Part shown: positions 13,701 through 25,700 of the stretch, piece by piece
Layout: each line of letters starts with the position of its first letter
Position numbering within the stretch: the stretch's first letter is position 1
Assembly: GCA_903813345.2 (NCBI GenBank)
Contig: CAIIXF020000003.1
Coordinates: 23,265,248-23,329,247, forward strand
Source: Owenia fusiformis
Lineage: Eukaryota; Annelida; Polychaeta; Sabellida; Oweniidae
DNA length: 64,000 nucleotides
Reading direction: 5' to 3'
Notes under the pieces: generated by a model
The model's input: the letters and a program-made list of their open reading frames with translations, nothing else
What the model was told of the DNA's origin: nothing
Databases searched by the model: none
Program-made: the position numbers and the translations under genes

Positions 13701-16700
13701 ATTATATTAGTGATGACTTGGTGCTATTCTAGTGACAAACGAGCTCTGACACAAAGTTGTCATTTATCATTTAAACACAGCAGTACAGCACCTTAATGGC
13801 ACCAAATTATCAAAATTTTACAATATTTTTGCTGTCATCATTCCATGTCATGTTTATTTTCTAAAGTCTAAGGGTTTGACTAATATCAGGGTAATCCCTT
13901 GATTTTTAATTTCAGGTTATTTTACAAAAATAAAAAAGGTGGATTTCAATAGACAAGTTGCGAGTAGAAATAATCTTGATATATGTCATTTAAAATTCAA
14001 ACTTCAGTCAGAGTGATACCATACTTAAAATCTACATGTAAATTTAAATCTAGAAATGTTGTTTTAAAAAGTGTTTCTCAACTTTGAAAATTTAGTTTTA
14101 ATTTAGTTATATCGGTCAGATACTATTTTCTTTTACTGGAAATATTTTGATTTGTATAATTATCAGATACACAAGGGTAATATAAAAATTGAACCACTAA
14201 GACTGATGAATATTCAAGTTTAAGGGAACTTTCTAATACCCTGCCATGTTATCTACCCTGAATTAGCCACCTGGTGGTGAAAATGGTAACTACCTACTTG
14301 CATCTTGGTAATTCAATTCTAATGAATTTAGACATTTCTGCATCGTAAATCTACCCTCCTATTTGAGCAAATATCTCAATTATTTTTTCAGAAAATAAAA
14401 TAGGGTCATTAGGGAAACATTGGCAGACTTTTTGAAATGATTGTTTCAAACATTTCACACTCTTTAATCTTATTGTCCCTTTAATTTGAATATTTCATTC
14501 TTAATGTGAAAAAAGGACATCATATTTATGTTCTAGCCTTAATATATACATTCCATTTCATATGTAAAACCTGAAACCTATCTGAAAGGTGATATTATTT
14601 ATTCTATTTTCTTTTATCTTTTGCTTATATTAATTTTGGTTAATCAAAAATGGAAATAAAAAATCAAGGGTACACCTTAACCTTACTAGACTGTGGTTTA
14701 AAATAGAAAATGTTTATGAATATTAAAAAATTTGTTTGTTTTCTGTCGGGCTGTCATAAACATAAATGTGGCCTCCCGTGATCTAATGAATAGAATAATG
14801 ATAGATTGAGATATGTTAATCTAGAGCAGGAACTGTAAATATTATGAGTATTATAGATTATTATATCACTGTCATATTCCTCACTCTCTGATTAGTCCAT
14901 ATCCTATGCATGACTTGGAAATAAGAGGATGTACTTCATTTATTTCATATTTCAAGAGAGTGACCTTATATAAAAGCATACAATGTATTGACCTGGCTTA
15001 TTCTTGCTGGTATGATGTATTTAAAACTCTAGCAATCTTCATTTAGCTGATTACTGTAATTAATGGTGAACCATTCAGAGAAATATAAAAGTGAAAAATA
15101 TAACATATTCTATTCTATTTTCAGTGAATACCTGCGTCCCTTTCAAAATATCATAGTTTCCTATTATAATAGTATGTACGTACATGTATTGGAGCTACGG
15201 GAAATATAACTTGTGAAAGAGACGGGCATTCACATCAGTGGAATGGAATATTTCACATAGAGTATATATTCTTCTAAATCTTATAAACGTAGACTGTATA
15301 ACAAATTCTAAACTTTGAATTCATTTATCTATTTAAATTAATTTGAAATGAATAAACAATATACAAAATAAACAAATTGTCTTGTCATTCACTGTAGTAC
15401 TAGAGCAGAAGTTATAAACTATTTTTTAATGTTGCATGGCATAATTTTGGTGGTTTTAGTTGATTTCCTGCTTTGTCTACCTGCCCTGACCTCTATTGAT
15501 AGCACAAGGATTCCATAGCTATGGTATTTTTCTGAATTTTTTCAGGATTAGTAAAAATGACACGACAAAGATTTTCAAATTATTAATCTTATGGTAAAAG
15601 CAATAATTTTTTATACGTATTGTAGCAGGCAGTTACAGGAGTAGGAAAGAGGATTTGTTCCAGTGAATTAAGTCCATTGACTCCATTTTACTGGTCTACT
15701 TAATAGTCTGGATTTGTTTATGATATATTATTTGCAAGGTTGTCCAACCTAGATCACCAACAATGTCCAAAATGAAAAATTGATTTCATGGTTAATGTTG
15801 AAGTTGTCATCAGGTTTTTGATTGACTGAGAAATCTTACCAATCTCAAATGGACAAGTTCAGATCTGAGGGGACAGTAGTGAACAAGTTGATGGCTGATA
15901 AAATATTTTCTACTCATTTTCTAAATTTTTACTACACCCTACAACAGAAAAATGAAATACTTCCATTTTTGAGCATCCCAGATCATAATGAATACCTCTT
16001 CTTTTAATGCAAAGTCAATGGGACCTTAATTACAGGTGTTCTGCCTGAAGTGCAATAATTTGACAAGTTAAAAAGAAATTAATTGGTCAGAGTTTTGAGA
16101 GAGAGATTGGAAATTATAACAAGGCATTCACATGCAAAATGTCACCACTTGCCATTTGTTACAGACATCGAGTGCTAGACTCTGAATTCCAAACACCAAC
16201 CACTGAACGCCATCACAAAATGTTGGAGATCATAACAATATGTCACAACTTGCGCTGGTAATGTAAAATTGCAGTGCAAAGTAATAGAAGGCAGCTATGG
16301 CTAGGAAATGACAAATGCAAAAAAGACAATATCAAAAATTGTTGAACACAACATTTTTCATTTATTGACACTTTAATTTTTTGAAATGCTAATTCGCAGC
16401 TATAATTCATAGTGACAAGTACATAACAACTGATTGTTCATTGTTCACTGAAAGGAAATGAGGCATGGCTTTCTAATTCTTCCTTTCTCAACTATTCATC
16501 TGATATGGCAACTTGGCAATTTCTTAAAATCACACATACATGTATATAAGCTTGTACAAGGCATTAACATGACAAAATGTCACCACTTAGTTGTTCACAA
16601 TATTATGAATCTTTTTTTCACCTAAAGAAGGTCATTAAAGGTCAAATATCAAATCTAAAGTCAGTTTTGACATTCTGAGAACTTGAAGGTGATTTTGAAA

Positions 16701-19700
16701 AAAAGGTCAATATGAAACAAGTTGAAAAAATTCCTTTTTTGACCTTTAGAAGGTCATTGAAGGTCAGATCTTAAATCTAAAGTCAGATTTGACATTCTGA
16801 GAATTTGAAGGTGATTTTGAAAAAAAATTGGTCTATATGAAGCAAGTTGAAAAAAATCCTTTTTTGACCTTGAGAAGGTCAGATCTTAAATCTGAAGTCA
16901 GATTTGAACTTTTTAAAACTTGTAGATGATTTTGAAAAAGGAAAAAATACCTTTTGATATTTTTAACCTTTTTTGACCTTGAGAAGGTCATTGAAGGTCA
17001 AATCTTAAATCTTAAGTATGATTTGAACTTTGGGAAACTAGGTAGATGATTTTAAAAATTGAAGTCAGTCTATACAGTTTTCGTTAAGTTATTGAAATTT
17101 GTTGCAGACGCCAATTGCCAACCATCGCCCGCTGATCGCCAACTGCCGTCACAAAAAATGGAGACCATAACAATATTTCACCACTTTTTGGTGGTGACAT
17201 AATAGTATCCAAACCTTAAAGTTACTTATTAATCAATATTCTTGATAGTTGAAAGCATCTTTGGAATATTATGATCAGGCCCGTAGCCAGGGGGGGGGCC
17301 AAAAATTCTTTCAAAATCATACTTATTAATCAATATTCTTGTTAGTTGAAAGCATCTTTGGAATATTATGATGAACAGAAAATGCATCAAAAAGTCATTA
17401 TACACTCCCAATATTTATGCAAATCTGTCATAATGTCATGAAACTATTGTTTGTACATAGAGTAATACCTACATTGTCACTGGTGACAATTTTTAAATTC
17501 TTGCATTAATAAGAAAAATATATGTTGATCAAAAAATCAATGACCGATTATTTAAGTCTAAGTTGTTGATCCAATGTGACAGGAGATTTACGAGATGGCG
17601 GGGGATAAGTATCTGAATTATAACGCAATATTTCTACATCAGAGCTATCTCATTAAATGAGAATATTTATCAAAAGCTCTTAAATAAAATACATTAAGTC
17701 ATAACTTTTCTCTCTGATTTCACAATAAAAGAGAGAAATATAGCTACAATAAGAACAATGGACATTAAGATTAAACTTCATAATATAAAGATATCTTCAA
17801 AAATTTAGCAACTGGGTCATTTTTTGATGAGAATTACGAAAACCAAATAACAAGAGTGACTTTTTAAAAGTCGATACTTGTAGACATTTTGGAAGCATCG
17901 AAAAGCCACTGGAGAAATATGATTCTTGGTTTAGGACTTTATGTTATTTATTTATGAGAGACTTCATGGACAAATAAGGACAAAAACTAGATAAGGCCGG
18001 AAAAAACTTTTAACGGGACACAAGGAGTCAATAGTCGCGAAAAATGAGGAAAAAATCCCAGACGATAAATATGTTGCATCAAATTTTGAAGAATTAAATT
18101 AAGGAGATTAATCATTTTTTAATTCATATAATTATACACTTGGGATATCATGGAGATATTTTCACAAATGATTTTACAATTAGTGTTTATATTGAGCAGG
18201 GTTGCTATCATAGACAGCTACAAATCCGCATATTTTAATCTAATATCGAAGCATAGTGTTATCTTAGGGCACAGCTTGGGGTCTTTTGTTACACGGGGAC
18301 AGACAGAGTGTGCACAAATGTGTACACGTGACACTGAGTGTTTGTCCTTTAACCTAGAGCAAGGCACAAATACAACAAGACTCTGTGAGTTAAACAGAGA
18401 TACAAAAACAACAAGTTCCTTGGTGCCAAGAGAAAATTGGTTGTATTATGAGCGTGAAAAAAAGGTAAGAGAAATACATCTGCATCAGTTAGATCATTGT
18501 ATGGGCTGGGGTATTGGGGTTTGTTCTGTTAGAACCAGATGTTTTATTAAATGTTCTTTTTGCTAACTTTTAAATATGTTTTTGGTCTCTTCCTCTATGC
18601 AACTTTTTAGCACATATTTACATACATGGAAATGTCACGTTGACAACACAATGAAATTCTTCACATTGACAACATAATATAATTCTTCAAATTAACAACA
18701 TAATGAAATTCTTCAAATTAACAACATAATGAAATTCTTCACATTGACAACATAATGAAATTCTACACACAAACAACATAATGAAGTTCTTCATGTAGAC
18801 AACATAATGAAATTCTACACATTAACAACATCATGAAATTCTACACACAAACAAGTTACAACATAATGAAATTCTTCAAATCAACAACATAATGAAATTC
18901 TTCACATTAACAACATAATGAAATTTTTCACATTAACAACATAATGAAATTCTACACATTAACAACATCATAAGATTCTGTATTTTCAAATGAAATTTTG
19001 CTATAAAATGGCCAATACAGCGAAACATAAGTAATAACTCAAACCTAAATAAAACTTTTTAAAGTCTTAACTCTTTAGGTACCGAAGAGTTTCAACGTTT
19101 ATGCAGCATGGATGTCTAAAACTGGTCGAATATTTGTCGTAGTAGAAAACCAGGAGATCTTTGAATACAAAGATGTTAACGCAATTGGACAACCTCCTGA
19201 AGCAGTTACCGACATAACAACTAAACTTGGAAGCAGTGCTGACATCCCAATTGGCAACATTGATGCTGTGCTTACTGAGGGTCAAATTGTTGAGAAAATA
19301 CACATGTTTCAAGGTAAACAGAAGCTTACTGAGGGGCAAATTGTTGAGAAAATACACATGTTTCAAGGTAAACAGAAGCTTACTGAGGGGCAAATTGTTG
19401 AGAAAATACACATGTTTCAAGGTAAACAGAAGCTTACTGAGGGGCAAATTGTTGAGAAAGTACACATGTTTCAAGGTAAACAGAAGCTTACTGAGGGGCA
19501 AATTGTTGAGAAAATGCACATGTTTCAAGGTAAACAGAAGATTCTTTGAGAAAATATCATAATTGCTTAAAAACTGTCTAAATATACATAATTTACAGCT
19601 TGAAAACAGCCACTCAACTGACCATGAAAATTTTAAATCTTATATTATATTATTCAGACAGGCGCGTGACCAGGAATAAACAGGGCTACAGAGTTGCCTA

Positions 19701-22700
19701 CCCTAAATGATGGAGTAGTGCCCCATTACACAGAATAATATCACACAGAATGCACCATTTAAGGCCCTTGGCCTTGCATACCTGCTATCAAAATTCTGGT
19801 TACGCCACTATCAGATAAATGCAAAGGCCACAATTTAGGCAATTTTATCATTTATTACTTGATTACACTTTTAGAACAGTGGCACAGGCAACAATAAATA
19901 GTGCATCCATATGCCATGCAAGCATGTTGGGAGGTCCTGAATAATACATAAACCCTTCACAGGCAGTCTGTGTTAACTTCACATTTCAATGTCCAAACTA
20001 ATCGTTTGGACAGCTTTAATGCCATTAGGGCTTGCACTAAGCCATGGGATTGATATTTAAACATAAAAAAATTCCATTTTTTCTTACAGGGGATAAGTTG
20101 TTCATGGATGATGCAAAAGTTACCATTACTTCAGCGCATCCTGACCTAAGAGTAACTGATATAGCATGTGCGTTAAAACGTGATGCTGACACAAAAAACT
20201 TTTTGAAGGACAACACCATGTATAACATAGTTGGAGAAGTCATAATAGCTGATGTGACACTGGCGAATGAAGGAGTGGACTTCCGTAATCTCCCAAAGGG
20301 AATTACAGCATGCACTGAAGCCAACACAAATAAAAACAAATTCTTGTTTTTTGTAAATAATAAATTTGTGCTCTATAACAAACAGATCAAGAGTATTGAA
20401 AAGAGTGGATATCTCATGGCTCCTCTTAAATGAAAAACACTAAATTTTAATTTTGATAAAATGCTATCAATGACGGAATTACTCAAATAAGAAGAAAGAG
20501 TAAATAAAAACGAAGCAGACATTAAAGGGTTACAATAAGCTTCCGATTTAAAAAAACAATATGGTGGCTCCAGGGGAGTCAACTGGATCTGTCCATTTTT
20601 AACAAATAAGGGGAGTTTTGTAAATTCCAGTTTACTGACATGGTCTTGAAGATAAAACAATCAGTTAACAATGATTCTGTAAACATTGAGAGAGTGACTT
20701 ATCAAAAGGATCATCAGTCAATATAAATCCTTTATATTAAAACTGCTTTGTTCCATTTGTAGGACACTACATATGCAATGTTATATGCTAATATGTGATT
20801 GCTAAATCTAGATGTCAATTTTTCCTATTACAGTATTACACACAAATAGAAGATCGTGAAATTTTACCCACAGATGTAAATTTTTCCTATTTCAGTATTA
20901 CACACAAATAGAAGATCCTGAAATTTTACCCATTTGTCAAAATAAAAATCTCCCTTTTATGAATGTGAGACAATCTATACAAGAGGAGGGAAAGCCCTTA
21001 AGCTTTAGAGATGACAGACACAATTACGTCTCTTGCTTACCACCTTCGTTTGTTCAAATTTTCACTGACTAGTTGTCAAATACTACACTTCAATTTGATA
21101 TTTTAATTGATGTAGACATATTCCATACACATTTTTTTATCTTGATGTGAAATAAGAAGCTATGATATTAGTTAACACACCAGAAATTAACATAATATTA
21201 TTCGAAGCCTATTTCGAAAATTTTGAAGCTGCCATTGATGATGTCAATTGTTTGTTGATTTTTGACCAATCAGAGATGTATGTGATCTCAACACAGGTTT
21301 ACATTATAAGCATATGTCATCTTTGAACTCTGGGGTTATTCCCCCTCTGTATCTATACTATACTATAGCTACATAGAGGCAGAGGTCATACTGTGTACTC
21401 TTGAGTATTATTCCAGGATTGTGCCTTTTATACTAAACGGTGAGCAACACCAAAAACAAAGCGTTTGATTTGCTAAACAATATGTGTTATGCTTTAAAAG
21501 GTTTATACAGTGAATAAAGTAATGTGCGTGTATATAATGAAGTAAAGTTTTGTATGTGTTGTTTGTTGGTATGGATGAGATCTCCAATAGTCAAGGTGAT
21601 CCATCAGGGATAGTCAAAGGTAATCGAAGATAATATATAATAGTCAAAGGACACAGGCAAAAGTCAGAATCAATGGGTCTATATGATAATCAATTGGGTT
21701 AATACATCACAGTCTATGAGTTACAGTGGGTCATCATGATAAACAATACTAAGAGCTAAGACAATAGTCAATGGGTCTACATAATGATCAATCAATAGAT
21801 ACAATGTGGCCAAGCATTGGATAAAAATTGGCTCAGTGTTCTCAACAGAATATTTTCTCAAGTGGGTGCAAAATTCTCATTTTCTCAATTCAAAGTTGGT
21901 CCAAATAAACCAACTTTTCACGATTTTTCTCAATTCCAAGTGGGTGCATGCAAATGGATTTTCAGATGGGAGCAAGCCTGTTTTCAAAATCTCAGGTGGG
22001 TGCTGTGCCCATTTGCTTTAAAGCTGGGGAGATCACTGACACTGGTGCTACTGAAAATTCACTTACCATATCCCCACTTTGAGGCTAGATGAAGGGCTGT
22101 GTCCCCAGCATCATTACTTGCGTTTATATCAATAGGAGTCCCTGAACCTTGGTCATGTTCTACCAATGCCCGAACACACTGCAAAATACATGAATTGATG
22201 TATCTTAAGAGTGCTGTCATTAACAGGCCTCAACACTCCACTCAAGTATCTACCGTAATATATTGTGTACAATTTAAGCACAAGGGTCTTGTATGAGATT
22301 TTGAATGAGGGTGAGAGCCTGAACTCAAAGCTTAGCATGCAAGACATGAGTGCATTAAATCACCAACAATTTATTCAGCCCCCTGCTTTAATTCTTTATG
22401 AACATAACAAAATAACCATTCATTTGTTATAAAATATAGAAATGCATATTATATCATATACTGTGTTCTGATTGGTTGGAATGTGATCTCATGCCAAGCT
22501 ATGTGTGAAATAATATTCAAGAATATTATAGTTGTCTATTGGGAGTTTAGCTTGCAATGTTTTCACAACCTAAACCTGAACAGAAATATTTAAGCGATGC
22601 ATTTGTATGGGCGATTGGTCATACGTATAGGTTGTGGTTTCGATTTTATATGCAAGCTTAAAGGGGCAATAAAGACTGTAGAGAAAATAGGAAAGTTTTT

Positions 22701-25700
22701 TCATTTTTTCTGAGCTTTCAAGGCAATATTTGGTTTAACATCTTCTTTGACATACCTATTTTCTTAAAATGTATGGATAAATTATCAATTTCAGCATTAA
22801 GAAGTGTAAATTCAGTTCAAAACTTCAAAAAGGGTACTTCCACTTTTATATTTTTAAGATCCACCATGTTTCAAGAGGAATATCAGCTAAAATAATGTTA
22901 ATCTAGGGGGTTTCTTTGTAGATAATAAAAATAGACGTTAGTCTTGATGAAATATACAAACTTAAATATATTTTGACACTGGTCCATGATCGTTGAATGA
23001 CCCCTCTGCACTAATTATTGCACCTTTAAACTCCCTATTGTGTATGTCTCACCTCTTCATGACCATTAGCAGTACATAGGTGTAGAGGGGAGCTCCCATC
23101 ATTATCACAGGCATTAAGATCACATTTGTAGTGGAGTAATAGCAACTGGAATATAAATAACAACTCGTGAAATACAAATAACAACTGGAATACAAATAAC
23201 AACTAGTGAAATACAAATGACAACTGGAATACAAATAACTAGTGAAATACAAATAACAACTAGTGAAATACAAATAACAACTGAAATACAAATAACAACT
23301 GAAATACAAATAACAACTGGAATACAAATAACAACTAGTGAAATACAAATAACAACTGCAATACAAATAACAACTATTGGAATACAAATAACAGCTAGTG
23401 AAATTCAAATAACAACTAGCATACAAATAACAACTGGAATACAAATGACAACTAGTGAAACACAAATTACAACTGGAATACAAATAACAACCAGAATACA
23501 AATAACATAGGTTGAAATATGAATAATGTCAGTTGAAATACAATGACAAAAGCTAAAATACAAATAACATCTTTTGAAATACAAATAACATATACAAAAA
23601 AATAAACATCTTTTGCTGAAATATGAATACAATTTGCTGAAATCCAAATAACATATCCGCAAATAGCATGTGTAATAGAAACGTCAATACAAATAACACA
23701 ATAACATTTATTGAAATAATATCTGATAGACCACAAAGAACGAAAGGAGGAAAATACTATTTTGATACACCAATCCTGTGATCTATTATGAGTGACCAAT
23801 ATGTAGAGAACATACCGCAACAGTTTTGTGTCCCCGCTGGCAGGCTAAGTGTAGGGGAGTAGAGCCATGATAGTCTGCTGCATTCACTACAGCCCCTTTC
23901 TTTATGAGTACTGAGAGACACTCAGATTGACCATTTGCTGATGCCATGTGGAGGGCTGGAGAAAACAATATAACAAGGCATTAAAAACAACCTACCATTT
24001 GTCAAAGACACAGACAGCCTACCACCAAATACCAACCACCAACTGCCAAACACTGTCTGCATAAAAGCTGGAATCTGTAACAATATCTCACCACTTCTGG
24101 TGGTGGGATAAAAATGTTTCATTTTACAAAATAAAATATGGAAATTTTTTTTTTGATCAAAGGCCTAAATTGAGAAATTTTATGAAATTTGCAACAACTC
24201 AAGAAAAAATCTAAGAGAGAACACTGAAAAGTATACCATACCTGTATAACCTCTATCGTCTCTAGAGAATACTGTCACAGTGGAAGAGTCACTCCTACTT
24301 CTTGAGAGCAATGCCTCACACTTGTCACATGAACACAACGGGTGACATAGTTTCAGAGCTGTGTCATCTATGTTCTTTTGGTGTTTTGATAATACATCAG
24401 AAACTTGTTTAAATTTGCCATCCTTGACTAGCTACAAAAAAACAAGGCACACGGTGAACAATAGCACACCTTAACAGAACATATAGTCTGAAATCAAAAA
24501 TGCCTGCTTTAGAATTTGCCAGCATGACCAAAAACTTAAAACTTTGAGATTTTCAAATCATAAAAAGTCTAAAAGTTGTCTCTTAAGAGCAGAAAAGAGT
24601 TTATTTACTACAAACTGACGACAATATTGTACCTTTTTTAGCTTAGAGTTTTTGCTTCATGAAAGTCAACTTGTGTTTTTAAATTCATTCTAACTTGTTA
24701 TGTACCTGAAAGAGGATATCCAATGCTTGTGTATCTGCCCCACCCCCACTATCTTGTCTCCATAAACCACCTGGGCTAGAGGAAGGAGGACTTGTGGATA
24801 ATTGAAGCTTCTGAAAATATCAAAAGTCAATGTCAGTGTTTCATCATTACTGTGAAGCTAAAATATTTGGAGATAATTGACGAGTAAACTGACATCCCTT
24901 TATTTCTTAATATGAATGAACAGTCGCAACATCTTTTCATTAAAGTGTCATGAGAATTCAAGGTCATTAGTCACACAACAGCATGATATTGGATAACGAA
25001 TGCATGATTAAAGTTTAAGAAAAATATTACAGCATTTATGATTTGAATTACCACTCCTACTAAGTATGATATGAACAAAGGAGTCAAGGTGATCTCACAA
25101 ACAAATCAAAAAATTTTTTTTTGAAAATACAGTAGAACCTGTCTAAGTGGAACACCTTTGGTACCTGTAAGAGGTGGTCCACTTAGATGTTCCACTAATT
25201 GAGGTTAATCGTTAAGTCTGTTAGTCTTGGGACTCTGCAAGTGTTCCACTAACAGAAGTGTTTCACTTCTAGAGGTGCTTACAGGTTTTACTGTGTAATT
25301 CTTACCTGGGGGTTTGCAGCTCCAATTTGTATATTATTGAGTTGTCCACTGTTGACATGTTCTATAACTGCCTCTAATGAAGCAAGGTAAAATCTACAAT
25401 AAATATTGTATCCAAGTAAATGAAATATTATGTATTTGACAGTTTTTGGCTCTGGGCAAAATCTTGAATCTTGAAAGATTAAACTTGATATACATATACA
25501 GCCAAATATAGAAATGTTATGATTTGATTGGTTTTATTTGTTTTGGGCAAAATTGAGAAGAAATGGTCAATGACAATGTTATTTTCTATTGATTTGCAAT
25601 TACCATGGAGCACTTCTCAACAAAGGAGGGTGGAAGAAGAGAATTTTCTTATTGAGATAAGGCATAAGGAAGATACATGTTTTATCTATTGTATGTAGGA

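Larger units (their letters stand above)
13620..18149. other. Space between the two PAN genes, still inside the ANKRD27 intron
   Basis: It carries the 3' UTR of PAN gene 1, a small inverted pair near 15122-15225 ('acctgcgtccctttcaaaat' against 'aaagagacgggcat'), repeat copies at 16118-17205, and a ~50-bp direct duplication at 17224-17274/17325-17372. No gene is seen on either strand. Confidence 0.6.

Noticed and set aside
19067-19562. Three overlapping frames of 111-153 codons on both strands made of repeated peptides (e.g. LNNLPLSKLLFTLKHVYF)
   Set aside because: These are alternative-frame readings of the 54-bp array. Because 54 is divisible by 3, every open frame repeats. Only the frame of PAN gene 2 has domain context.
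23049-23820. Minus- and plus-strand frames rich in CYLYSS or TEIQITT
   Set aside because: Low-complexity readings of the minisatellite at 23146-23660; not genes.
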